From the NCBI GenBank assembly GCA_964036195.1, contig OZ038452.1:12084704-12148703 (forward strand): a stretch of DNA of 64,000 nt. The letters are read 5' to 3'. This DNA comes from Sphaerolaimus hirsutus. Taxonomy: Eukaryota > Nematoda > Chromadorea > Monhysterida > Sphaerolaimidae. The notes below the pieces were generated by a model. It did not search any database, was not told the origin of the DNA, and saw only the letters and a list, made by a program, of their open reading frames with translations. Below, piece by piece: positions 47,801-55,626 of this stretch. Every line of letters begins with the position of its first letter. Position 1 is the first letter of the stretch. A program made the translations under genes and the position numbers.

Positions 47801-50800
47801 GTATGCAACGTACATTATGTATTCATAGCCGCCAGTTTGAATCGCAGCTACATATAGGTATACTAGATTGTGTTGGGTATACTACCGGTTTTGGGTATAC
47901 TCGGCGGACCGCATGCTATGCATTTTTCTAAAGGAAACACTCCATCATGACGTCATCATTAATAAAATAAAACTAGTTCCAGCAACAGAAAAAAACGAAA
48001 AAAACATTACGGGAAAAAACATTCCCCTTTTGTATGTAACTCCGCCTTTTTCTTGTTGAAAATGTTTTTATTTTTGTGAAAGTGCATACATAAGTATCCA
48101 GCTCGCGCGTTATCGACCAAGACATAAATAATTTTGGGCGCATACTTTGCGGTCCGCCGAGTATACTAAATAGCATATTCTTTACTATGAATTTCACAAA
48201 AATTTCTGACGCAATAACAACCCTCGTTTCACCCACCCCCCTCCTCAAAATTTGCACTATGAAACAATCACCCCCGGGGGTATTTCGAGGAAATACGGTA
48301 GGCAAGTCAAAACTTATGATGGTTGTGATTAGTGACGGAAAAGCGCCATGGCGCTGGCGCCTGGCGCTAGCGCTACAGTAAAAAGCGCCATCGCGCTTGG
48401 CGCTATATTGCTATACACTTGACAGGGATCAGAATTACCACAATCGCACTACAACAACTTATAATGGTAAACAGTGGCGTAGCCAGGGGGGGGGCGGCCG
48501 CCCCCCCCCCCCCTTCCCGGGCCGGACATAAAAGTTGCCGAGAATCGCACTTTTCTTTACCGAATTTGTAGGTTGTCTACAAAAAGTTCGCGCGCAAGCG
48601 CGCATTTCGCCCCTCACAATCTCCCTTATAGTTATGTACGTCTCATGAGTATAAATATCGCTTCAAATGACTAAATGCGGTACAAATTTTCATACATTTA
48701 GGTATAAATTTTATCTTATATTGTAGCCATTGGCGCCAACGCCGACGCCAATCGCGCCATGGCGCGGCGCCTACGAATGGCGCCAGCGCCATAACTCCAT
48801 TCCACTATTATAGGGGCCAAATTTTAGGGGGGGGGGGCGTATACAATCCGCCCCCCACCACTCAAAAATCCTGCTACGCCACTGATGGTAAATAATAGGT
48901 TATAGCAAATAAAAATCACAAATGATATTGCATTCTCAAATCACAAATGATATTGCATTCTCAATTATTCAAAAATCTTCGTTTAATGTATCAAAAAATT
49001 AATGTTGCTTTTCAACCAATTTAATAAACTTTAGAAGATTCACAACCCCCGCCCCGCTAAGGTAAATGCAGTAGTTACACCAACATTTCAATTTCTCCGG
49101 CGGCACTTTGCGCAGTAACTCGTTCATAGACACGCACGCATTCTCACGCAGTTCCGGCAATTCACTTTTAAGGTGCCGGTTGTAAAAGTCGACCAGCCGC
49201 GGCAGCTGAGCTACGACCAAGTTCAAGCCTTGATCATTTGATACAACGCGCCACGTTTCCTGCAAAATGGCCATATTTATCAACTGATTGGTAAGAAACG
49301 CGAACTACCAAAAAGAACCTGGAACATTCACATCATAAAAATCAAGGACAATCGACAATCTTAGCGCGCAAAAGAAATTTGCAGTGTAAAAGCAACCTGA
49401 AAAACATTGGCCAAATCGGCGCTGGTGGCTGCATATCGACTGAAACACAGCGCCGGCAACAATCTATCCAGATTCTCAGCATGTTTCTCAGCAGGCGAAT
49501 ATTCGAGTAGTGACCGCGCAGCCAACGAAGAAGCAGCTCTTATCTGAGAAAATTTAGAAGATTTTTCAACACGCGACACGCACTACAAATAGTTTTCCAC
49601 AGTTGTTAAAAAGTTTTTAGTTTTACTTGCAAAATACGTATACTCGAGTACAGAGTTAATACGTTTGCGTTTCCTCTGAAAAAGTGCATGTACTCGCTTT
49701 TACGTATACTTTTTGAAAGTACTCGAGTACAGAAAACGTATTGCACATAAGACTTTTATACAAACTTTTTAAGGCATAGAAGGGAAAAAGGGAGCAAAAA
49801 GGGAGGTTGGGGAAAAAATAAACCCCCCTCGAAATACCCCCGTCTGGAATTATCGTACATCAGGGGTCTCCAAGGGGGGGCTGGGGGGGGGCTGCCCCCC
49901 CCCCAAATCGGCCAGCTATCTATCTATCCCGGAGGGCGCTCTAAAAAATATATAAATACTTTACGTTTACGTATACTTTTTATCAAGTTTGTTTAAGTTG
50001 GTACTTTAAACAACTCTGCAGTTTTCACACACCTGAGGCATAGGATCAACCAAGGCGGAGTTGATGATTTCCAACAAATCAGTTGCTAGTGGTTCATCAT
50101 GCAGAACGGCCACACGGCAGGGAAACATGGCGGTCAGCAAGGAGAAACTGGTTTTGCGGAGAAACCAATTCAGTCCGCAGATGCCCCCGTCAGAGCCACT
50201 GCACACATCCAGCGTGAACCTAAGTAATATTTACGAATGTTTTGTGCTTCAAAAACAAACCATGCTATGTCATTGAGCAACTCAGCGTGTAAATCAATTG
50301 ACCATAAATCCTTGAATAAGTCCCCATTATTGAATATCTCACCATATTGGCCAAGTTAGGAAATAAAGACCCCCCTTGAAAATAGATTACCTATTTGATG
50401 TGTGCATAAGACTTCTTGACTCGTTTTTCACTATTTTTTTGAAAGGGACAGCTTTTGTCTCCTTTTGCAATTTGCAGTTGTATTTCCATATTTCCATTTT
50501 TGCATTTTTCATGCGCTTTTTGCACTAATTTTCATTTTATTCATTTATCCTACATAAATTTTATTGTTTGACAAATGATCGATTTACAGAATTAATAGAA
50601 ACATTTTACTTTCATCACGAAATTTCCTGGAATTTTCTGATAAAAAAAGAACCCCGTCCCTCGAATAATTTTTTCCCGGGGACTTATTTGAGGATACATG
50701 GTACAACGTTAAAAAATTGTGGGTGTTTTTACGTGTTGATACACGAACAATTTAATATTTGAGGATCGAAAACAAGATCGATTTTTGATGTTTAGAATGC

Positions 50801-53547
50801 TTGACGCTCAGAAAATTTGAAAAAAACATTCTTCACTATCGGGTCAGCATTTCGGAATAGTGCTTTACTGTGTACAATCAGTGAAAATGTCCAAAACGAA
50901 CGAACCGCACAAGGCGCTGGTCGACCACGTGAGCAAACGCTGTCGGATCACATTCTGCACACGCCTGCGCCGCTGACATACAACAGTCGCAGTGGTGCCT
51001 CGCGTTGGCATCCTCCGCGCCTGAAAACGCACCAGTTGTAAAATAACTCGGTTGTTGTGGCTGTGCCAGAGAGAGGAAACTCTCAGTGCATGTAAACTCC
51101 CAGTGTTTGTAAACTATAAGTGCATGTAAATTCGTTGAATCCATGCACCCTATGCAGGGGTCCGCAATGGGTAATTGGATTCATTTGTTATTTGGTTGAT
51201 TTTTAGATAGATAAGTGATTTAGATATTTAGTGCAGCCAATTTTTAACACAATTTATAACACTTTTTGAAGTTAAAAATAAAAATTCAGCAGTCGTCATT
51301 TTTAAAATATAAAAATTGCAACATATTCAATTATTATTTTTATTCCAAATATTTATGCCTCGCCTCTACTCAAAGAATAAAAGTTTAAAGTAAATTTTTT
51401 ATATTAAAAACAGCGGCCAGACCGCACAACGCATAGGGTGCATAGATGCACCGAGTTTACATGCACTGGTGGCAGTCCCAAGCCCTGCAAAGTGTAAAGT
51501 AAAATGTGTGTCAAATGTAAAGTCAAATGCAAAGTAAAGTGTCAACTGTCATGCAAATTTAAAGAAATCTTTTTAAAGTTCAGTAATCCAATCTTTTTTG
51601 TTTTGATTGACACTTTACACTTTACAGGGCTTGGGACTGCTCCCTGAGGCACACCGCGTGCAAGAGAACGAACGCACTGGGACTGGGCAGCGGGGACGCG
51701 CGGCCGTGCGTAGAGTCCGGGGCGGTGCGCAGCGCGGCGGCGATGTCCAGCAGCATGGCGGCCAGCTCGGCAGCCACCTGGGCCACGGCGGCAGTTCCCC
51801 GTCGCAGCAACGCGACCAGGGCATCGCGGCTGGCCACGCACACACGGGGCTCGGCGTCGCGCAGCCGCTCCAGTGCGAACGGCTGCAGCCACGACCGGCA
51901 GTCGGCCGGCAGGCTCTGAGGTAGAATAGGTTGCAGTAGTGAGCCATAGTTTGGGCAATATCACTGTTTTGTTACAGATATTGACCCTCGATACAAATGT
52001 TTATCGAATGATGGTTGACGTTCAATCAGATGTTTTTCAATTTACAGATAACGCTAAGAAGGGGTCTCAAAGATTTTGACCTTCGCGGGGGCTGGATAGA
52101 TAGCAATATGTTTGGAATAAAATCGATTTTTTTTAACGACCCCGATTTAAAATAAAAATCGCCGGGGTCAAAATTAGCCCATTTCTCTCGAAAATCGTCC
52201 CTGAAGGCAATAAAAGACATGTAAATTGATAGGCATTGCACAGTTGTGGTAATATAAGTACTTTAGAGCCGTGGAAAAGCTTAAAAGTCAGTTATTTTGA
52301 AGTTTAAAAGTAATAAAATTGTTGTATTTATTGTGTGAATAAAATTTCATCGACCATTTACAATTTTGTTTGAAGAAATTGCATGTTTTTTTCTGAGAAC
52401 ACTATAAAATCATTTTTGAAGTGAACATGGATGCATTTCCATTCATGTTTGATGTGAAAACACATAGCAAAACAATGTGTACTTCCCCACTGCCGCACCG
52501 CACACTGAAATTTTGCGTTCAGCGTTCAGCGTTCGAACGTTTTTGCACGCTGAACTACAAATGCTGAAATCAAAATATCAAGAACCTAACATTTTTGAAG
52601 CATAAAACAATTCAGAATTTGCAATATTCTCGTAATTGGCATGCGAGCCGCATTTTTACGCTTCAAAAACGCATTGTTCTGTAGATTTTGATTTCAGCGT
52701 TTGTAGTTCAACGTGCAAAAACGTTCGAACGCTGAACGCAAAATTTCAGTGTGCGGTGCGCCATTGATTCACAGCCTACCCTACATGCTTCAAAGCACAC
52801 AGAAATGGATGCTACACCACCAAATTGCTTGTAAAGGCCATGAAAAAAGATACTGGTGGATTGCTTGCATGAAACTGCGTGAATGCGCGCAAAATTTTTG
52901 CATTTTACCTAGTGCATGAGTACCAAATTTTTTCCCCAGCGATTTTTCTGTTAAAATCGGTGCAGGGGCTGCGATTTTTTTATCGCTTGCCAACCCTAGA
53001 TAGCAAATCGCTCTTCCAGAGGGATAGACTTAAAAACAGGTATATTTATAACTTTGTATATCGCTGAAAAAAGTGAAAATTGGCAAAATGGAGCAGCAAT
53101 AAATTTGGGTGAAAAATCGCTCAAGATTTGCTCCACATAAGTGGATAGATCAGCGATTTGGGGTATAGATAGCCAAAAAGTTTGCCTCGGGGCGGATAGA
53201 TAGCAGAGTAAATAACTGGCGATCGGGGAGGGGCACCCCCCCAGATACCCCCCGTATCCACAGGTACACACTAACGCCAAACTCCCGAATTTCAAACCGC
53301 CACCAACCAAATGCGCAGCATCGACAAGAGCAGTCATGGCCACCAGCTGCGCGTGCCTGCACTGCCACGAGTCATCGCCCAGCGCCCTGACCGCATCAAA
53401 GACAGCCGAGGGCACAATGTCATTGTGGTCGCTGGCCGCCGGCGCCAACAAACAGCGCAGTTGGTCCAAGGCCCGATCGCGCGTGAGCTTGTCGTCGGAC
53501 GACATGCGACCGATACAATCGTCCACGCACGGATCGGGTGCAGACAT
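44632..53547 (-). CDS. HEAT/ARM-repeat protein gene, nine exons, predicted 570 residues
   Basis: Exons on the minus strand, in transcript order: 53547-53308, 51915-51626, 50219-50033, 49543-49397, 49259-49085, 47657-47522, 47316-47202, 46045-45818, 44826-44632. Lengths 240, 290, 187, 147, 175, 136, 115, 228 and 195 join in one frame from ATG to TAG. The product is helical throughout with HEAT-like units, for example DDSWQCRHAQLVAMTALVDA (about 55-75), GDPTSWRVRCAAISALSV (about 360-378) and SDETNQVRAAAAELLAHIA (about 402-420). The stretch across exons 4-5, LLPALCFSRY...VFQETWRVV then LPRLVDFYNRHL and ELRENACVSMNELL, resembles an uncharacterised eukaryotic HEAT/ARM family. HEAT proteins are scaffolds; the partner is unknown. 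Donors of exons 1, 5 and 7 are weak (GTTGGT, GTTGGT, GTTCGT), so those borders are tentative. No orthologue name is assigned. Most introns are filled with mobile elements. Confidence 0.85.
44951..45341. mobile_element. hAT-like MITE, 391 bp, in intron 8
   Basis: The ends are TAGGGATGGCC and, inverted, GGCCATCCTTA, flanked by a perfect 8-bp duplication GTCGCGAC (44943-44950, 45342-45349). It shares interior sequence with 30350-32910 (GCGCAATTTCACATA, GACAGCTTCCATTTGT) and is a short deletion derivative of that family. Confidence 0.92.
45389..45676. mobile_element. CCGTATT-type MITE, copy 5 (intron 8)
   Basis: CCGTATTTGCTTGAATAGTT at the left; complement-type end TATTCTAGAAAATACGG at the right. 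It carries AATAGTTCCCC and TGAGGAAATAAT words and is more diverged than copies 4 and 7. Confidence 0.7.
45818..46045 (-). CDS. HEAT gene exon 8
   Basis: Acceptor TTGCGCAG, donor CTTCAG|GTGTGT. It encodes 76 residues in phase 0-0, including CDELLSSDQPQPGRPA, ALRLCVKFDRPECAVLLATV and CERLYAAVTSVGKMRF. It is GC-rich compared with the flanking introns. Confidence 0.85.
46089..46350. mobile_element. CACCAAATGTCAACT MITE in intron 7
   Basis: GTTGACAACGACACCAAATG near 46110 is paired with TTTGGTGTCGTTGTCAAC near 46307. The segment TTCGTCGGCTCGTCAGTAAT matches 36126-36300, confirming the family. Confidence 0.75.
46553..46769. mobile_element. CCGTATT-type MITE, copy 6 (intron 7)
   Basis: CCGTATTTCCTCGAAATAGC to GTATTTCGAGGAAATACGG, with TA immediately outside both ends and G/C runs just inside. 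Confidence 0.8.
46813..47169. mobile_element. CCGTATT-type MITE, copy 7 (intron 7)
   Basis: CCGTATTACCTCGAATTATC to TTCGAGGTAATACGG, TA outside both ends. It ends only 32 bp from exon 7 (47202). Its right ~310 bp are nearly identical to 44225-44555. Confidence 0.85.
47202..47316 (-). CDS. HEAT gene exon 7
   Basis: Acceptor GATTGCAG, then LIDVFVRCLSDETNQ, VRAAAAELLAHIALL: a textbook HEAT helix pair. The donor is called at AAA|GTTCGT because this keeps phase 0 with exon 8; an alternative GT 17 bp upstream would break the frame. Confidence 0.8.
47522..47657 (-). CDS. HEAT gene exon 6
   Basis: Acceptor TTCTAAACAG, donor AACAG|GTGCAT. It encodes ATIVDDLKSASGDPTSW, RVRCAAISALSVVAVDANCG and AEILN, a HEAT unit. 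Phase in 1, out 2. Confidence 0.82.
47697..48298. mobile_element. CCGTATT-type MITE, copy 8 (intron 5), with a nested element
   Basis: The left end TCGTATTTCCTCGTAATACC and right end TATTTCGAGGAAATACGG are inverted. Another inverted-repeat element (47896-48165) is nested inside, which explains its extra length. Confidence 0.75.
47896..48165. mobile_element. MITE with TATACTCGGCGGACCGCA ends
   Basis: TATACTCGGCGGACCGCA at the left is matched exactly by its complement TGCGGTCCGCCGAGTATA at the right, an 18-bp inverted repeat. A TA duplication is possible but cannot be separated from the TA in the ends. Fragments with GTCCGCCGAGTA or GGCGGACCGC occur near 33981 and 37262. Confidence 0.85.
48324..48415. 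other. Fragment of a TAGTGATGG/GGCGCC hAT-like element
   Basis: TAGTGACGGAAAAGCGCC matches the left end of 42583-43625 and is followed by GGCGC/GCGCC words to about 48405. No right terminus is found. Confidence 0.55.
48472..48884. mobile_element. hAT-like MITE, 413 bp, in intron 5
   Basis: The ends are CAGTGGCGTAGCCAGG and, inverted, CCTGCTACGCCACTG. They are flanked by a perfect 8-bp duplication ATGGTAAA (48464-48471, 48885-48892). G runs, C runs and a GGCGCCA-rich palindromic part lie inside, the same plan as 23558-23993 in the satellite. Confidence 0.93.
49085..49259 (-). CDS. HEAT gene exon 5
   Basis: Acceptor CATTTTGCAG. It begins ETWRVVSNDQGLNLVV and continues LPRLVDFYNRHLKSEL and RENACVSMNELLRKV, the most family-like part of the protein. 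The donor is set at AAAT|GTTGGT for phase with exon 6 and is the weakest border in the model. Confidence 0.8.
49397..49543 (-). CDS. HEAT gene exon 4
   Basis: Acceptor AATTTTCTCAG, donor TTTCAG|GTTGCT. Exactly 49 codons, phase 0-0: IRAASSLAARSLLEYSP, then ENLDRLLPALCFSRYAA and ADLANVFQ. The sequence runs directly into ETWRVV of exon 5. Confidence 0.88.
49599..50019. mobile_element. hAT-like element with TACGTATAC subterminal words, in intron 3
   Basis: The ends are ACAGTTGTT and, inverted, AACAACTCTGC, related to CAGAGTTG of 37671-40893. It is flanked by AGTTTTCC (49591-49598) and AGTTTTCA (50020-50027), an 8-bp duplication with one change. It includes TACGTATACT words and an internal fragment with CCAGCTATCTATCTATCC, a satellite-like word in reverse orientation. 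Confidence 0.75.
49865..49935 (-). repeat. Satellite-related fragment in intron 3
   Basis: On the minus strand it reads GGGATAGATAGATAGCTGGC followed by CGATTTGGGG, matching the monomer segment GAGCTGGCTGATTTGAGGGG. It is a short dispersed relative of the satellite outside the array. Confidence 0.6.
50033..50219 (-). CDS. HEAT gene exon 3
   Basis: Acceptor ATTACTTAG, donor CCTCAG|GTGTGTG. It encodes FTLDVCSGSDGGICGLN, then RKTSFSLLTAMFPCRVAVL and LATDLLEIINSALVDPMPQ. Phase in 2, out 0. The hAT-like element of intron 3 begins 5 bp past the donor. Confidence 0.82.
50309..50705. mobile_element. Decayed CCGTATT-type MITE relative in intron 2
   Basis: TTGAATAAGTCCCCATTATT near 50312 is complementary in style to GGGGACTTATTTGAGGATAC near 50679, with GACCCCCCTTGAAAA and CCCTCGAATAATTTT inside. 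The ends have drifted, so the call is tentative. Confidence 0.5.
51035..51450. repeat. Inverted repeat arms with CATGTAAACTC and ATGCACCCTATGC, intron 2
   Basis: AGTGCATGTAAACTCCCAG near 51079 and CATGCACCCTATGCAGG near 51142 have complements GCATAGGGTGCATAGATGCA and CGAGTTTACATGCACTGG near 51430-51470. The AT-rich middle shows nothing else. Confidence 0.6.
51474..51638. repeat. Inverted repeat spanning the exon 2 splice donor
   Basis: GCAGTCCCAAGCCCTGCAAA, GTGTAAAGT on the plus strand at 51475 is matched by the complement at about 51609-51639 (ACTTTACACTTTACAGGGCT, TGGGACTGC). The right arm contains the last bases of exon 2 and its GT donor at 51625-51624. In the pre-mRNA the donor could pair with intron sequence ~130 nt downstream. 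Confidence 0.75.
51626..51915 (-). CDS. HEAT gene exon 2
   Basis: Acceptor TTCTACCTCAG, donor GCCCT|GTAAAGT. It encodes SLPADCRSWLQPFALERL, RDAEPRVCVASRDALVALL, then VAQVAAELAAMLLDIAAAL and a C-terminal SAFVLLHAVCL helix. It is strongly GC-rich, unlike the introns. Phase in 0, out 2. Confidence 0.85.
52060..52250. other. Intron 1 segment with weak satellite similarity
   Basis: GGGGGCTGGATAGATAGCAA and AAAATCGATTTTTTTT recall monomer words, and GGGGTCAAAATTAGCCC follows. Too diverged to define borders. Confidence 0.3.
52492..52769. mobile_element. Fold-back MITE of the GCACCGCACACTGAAA family, in intron 1
   Basis: Almost perfectly palindromic: GCCGCACCGCACACTGAAAT, GCGTTCAGCGTT...CGAACG at the left, and CGTTCGAACGCTGAACGCAA, ATTTCAGTGTGCGGTGCGCC at the right. 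Inner arms TGAAGCATAAAA and TTTTTACGCTTCA also pair. The left arm has a 7-bp extra TTCAGCG. This is the best-preserved copy in the window. Confidence 0.9.
52980..53245 (+). repeat. Diverged satellite-like copy in intron 1
   Basis: The order GAAAAATCGCTC, GATAGATCAGCGATTTGGGG, TAGATAGCCAAAAAGTTTGC, CTCGGGGCGGATAGATAGC follows the 413-bp monomer (TCAAAAATCGCTCC, GAGCTGGCTGATTTGAGGGG, AATAGCCCAAAATTTGCC, TCTGGGATAGATAGATAGC). It is a single dispersed copy, ~25 kb from the array. Confidence 0.65.
53308..53547 (-). CDS. HEAT gene exon 1 (start)
   Basis: ATG at 53547-53545; MSAPDPCVDDCIGRMSS, then LTRDRALDQLRCLLAPAA and VFDAVRALGDDSWQCRHAQL. The donor is placed at TTG|GTTGGT for phase 0 with exon 2; GT sites 5 and 11 bp further on are alternatives in another phase. 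No upstream in-frame ATG was preferred because GC content drops sharply beyond 53550. Confidence 0.78.
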
Positions 53548-53984
53548 GCTTACGGCTTCATCGGTGGGTAGCGAGGTTGGAATACACTACCTACGTATTT
53601 ATCAGTGACTTTATCAGAATGTAGGGCAGGCGGCCATGCCCGTGGATTGGACAGACTTGTCCCAACCAACGCAACATTGCAGTGCTATCAGTGGGGTTTT
53701 GTTGTGATGCAACGTGTGTTATGTGATGTGATGCAACGAATACGCGGCCCCAGCCAGTACACTGACGGTTTTTTCAGTAGAGATGCGCTTTCCAAAATCA
53801 ACATAGGTGACTGATAAATGTGTCATGTCATGTAGATGAATAAGATGAAAATCAGTGGGCTGGCATGCCACTTCCGGTGATAGGCGATCGGCTCCTTTGC
53901 GCTAAATATAGAGACGAAAAGATCATTGGATACGTGCAACAAGTAAGTTTGCAATGAGCACGCAATCTGTAATGCGAGAACTGG
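53548..53984. promoter_or_regulatory. Short intergenic interval between the HEAT gene start and the retroelement leader
   Basis: About 440 bp lie between the HEAT start codon and the first retroelement hairpin. I find no TATA box in a convincing position for the minus-strand gene. By position it should hold the HEAT promoter; this is inference only. Confidence 0.3.
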
Positions 53985-53988
53985 CGGC

Positions 53989-54031
53989 GGGTCACCAAAG
54001 TGCTAGACCTATGTCTCTGGGACGGTGACCC
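53989..54031 (+). repeat. CCTACGYC hairpin 1 (leader)
   Basis: Outer stem GGGTCACC/GGTGACCC, AAA bulge, then GT-G-CTAGA, loop CCTATGTC (54008-54015), TCTGG-G-AC. It has a T.G wobble in the inner stem where other copies have C-G. Confidence 0.88.
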
Positions 54032-54109
54032 AGCGTCAATTAACGCTTACAAGCCCTAATTATGGCGCTTTAGCCGCCGGAAACGCCACACGGGCCATCT
54101 TTAGACCGA

Positions 54110-54130
54110 GCGACGTCATTACGACGTCGC
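54110..54130. repeat. Perfect 8-bp inverted repeat GCGACGTC/GACGTCGC
   Basis: Two GACGTC (CRE-like) hexamers lie in a hairpin with an ATTAC spacer. A related GACGTCATTCGACG occurs at 54342, in the second unit of the leader duplication. Binding by bZIP factors is possible but only inferred. Confidence 0.6.
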
Positions 54131-54197
54131 CCTATATGAAACCTAACTTAGAGGAAACTTATGGCGCGACGGACGCCAGCTATGGTAATTGGCGCCA

Positions 54198-54238
54198 AAT
54201 CACCAAAGTGCCAGACCTACGCCTCTGGGACGGTGATT
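54198..54238 (+). repeat. CCTACGYC hairpin 2 (leader)
   Basis: Outer stem AATCACC/GGTGATT, AAA bulge, GT-G-CCAGA, loop CCTACGCC (54216-54223), TCTGG-G-AC. Compared with hairpin 1 the outer stem has changed on both sides so that pairing is kept. Confidence 0.9.
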
Positions 54239-54364
54239 AAGCGCGAATCACCATAGAACGATATATCGATGGCGCTGTGCCGCCGGCCTTAATTAGCGGA
54301 ACGGCTTAGTTAGCCGCTTCTAGTCGTGAAAAGACCCGGGTGACGTCATTCGACGCCTCCGGGA

Positions 54365-54889
54365 ATGAAACCTAACTTTTGCGATATTTACGGCGCTTTC
54401 ATTAAAAAGGAAAAGCAGCGCCAAGCAAAAAGTCGACTCCCTCGAGCATGGCGGCCAAACGAGCGCCGGCGAACGACTTCGACGGCCGCGACAGCGCCGC
54501 GCCGCCGCCATTGGACGACCGCCGACCGCCGGAACCCGGGAGAGGGGGATTTTGGGTGTTTTGGGGATTTTTGTAAAGTGTTGAATCGGTCAGTTTTGGC
54601 CGAGTGCCAACTTTCGGAAAATGGCACTAAGTGTATTTTGAGGGGGTTTAAGCGCTGCCGCCGTATTTTGGCGACAGTTCATTGTTCAAAAACTTGTAAA
54701 TTCACCCCTACCCAGTCCCCGCGAGCGTCGACAGCGTTGGCCGCCGGAAACATCCGCGAGCGACAGACTTCGGCCGCTCAGAATTCTTGGTGGGAGTGGC
54801 CACCGGAAGGGAGGGCCCCGATAGCTCCTGAAGCCTACGCCCTTCGGAGTAGAGACGGGTCAACCCTTCTGGAGGGATATGTGCCTTAG
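54365..54889 (+). other. Open frame of 174 codons in the leader, uncertain coding status
   Basis: It begins ATGAAACCTAACTT and has no recognised domain; the product would be basic and Arg-rich (KKEKQRQAKSRLPRAW, RPNERRRTTSTAATAPRRR). It includes hairpin 3, read as EAYALRS. The same ATGAAACCTAACTT occurs at 54136 without a comparable frame. It lies upstream of the TATA/initiator pair, so it would not be in a transcript starting there. It could be chance, or an open frame in the LTR. Confidence 0.3.
54821..54855 (+). repeat. CCTACGYC hairpin 3 (leader)
   Basis: CTCC, bulged T, GAAG, loop CCTACGCC (54834-54841), CTTC, GGAG. The inner stem is GAAG/CTTC, unlike the CCAGA/TCTGG type, but the loop is the same. 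Confidence 0.82.
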
Positions 54890-55626
54890 GTTAAAAATTA
54901 GTAAAGGAAGTTGGAAGAATGCCAAAAAGGCAGTTTTTGTGTGTAGTTTGGCACATATCCCGTAGCCATTGCTGCCACAGGGAGGAGTTTGTGATTTTGT
55001 AGGGTGTAGGAGTAGGTTTAGGTTGTAGGTGCGCGGTAGGTGCCGCGGTATGTGATTTATTGCGTATTTCTGTGTATTTGCTTGTATTCATTTACCCACC
55101 TAACCCCCTTAGTTTGTGATAATTGCATGTGTTTGTGATTGTATTTTTATGTTCGCACTCATTTCTGTGTTTCGCACGTATTTCTGTGTTTTGCACTTTT
55201 GCACGTCATGTTTAGCTTCGCGTTGGCCGATTGGTACGCTGGTTTTGGACGAGCTCACGTTTGAGCAGAATACGGTTGTTTTTGTATTTTTGGTCCCTTT
55301 GTGTTTGTGTTTGCAGTTCGAGTAGCTGTGGATTCACTCGGCTTGTTTTTAATTGAATCACGCTTAGTTTGAGAGTCTCGCTCAGTTTAGTCATTTTTAG
55401 CTGTTAGTTTGTGCGTTTACATTCGGTAGGTTACTGTAGGTATTTTTATCTTCTAGTTTGGCACAGTTCCAGGTTTGGTTTTAGCTGGCTGAGTGCCAGA
55501 AGAAAGGTGTTCCTGAATGTCAAGTCACCATTCCCCTTGTTCCATTAAAAAGTAACCCTTGTGGTAACATGGCTCTGTTCAACTGAAGTCACTTATTTTC
55601 GGTACACTTTTGAATGCACTTTCGTG

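Larger units (their letters stand above)
53985..54395 (+). repeat. Diverged tandem duplication in the leader (unit ~205-230 bp)
   Basis: Hairpins 1 and 2 are 208 bp apart. The following string GACGTCATT(A)CGACG...ATGAAACCTAACTT also occurs twice (about 54112 and 54342). The units have drifted but keep the hairpins and the ATGAAACCTAACTT block. Confidence 0.7.

Noticed and set aside
48721-48790. CCTACGAA in a GGCGCC palindrome as a ninth retroelement hairpin
   Set aside because: The loop differs (CCTACGAA), the stem is the GGCGCCA palindrome of the hAT-like MITE, and it lies outside the retroelement.
51542-51964. Several overlapping long frames on both strands over 51.6-51.95 kb
   Set aside because: High GC makes all frames open. 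Only the minus frame with VASRDALVALLRRG keeps phase with exons 1 and 3 and looks like HEAT helices.
44632-53547. Naming the HEAT gene as DNAAF5, INTS4 or another known HEAT protein
   Set aside because: The parts I can compare do not match those families well enough. Only the uncharacterised HEAT/ARM resemblance around exons 4-5 is credible.
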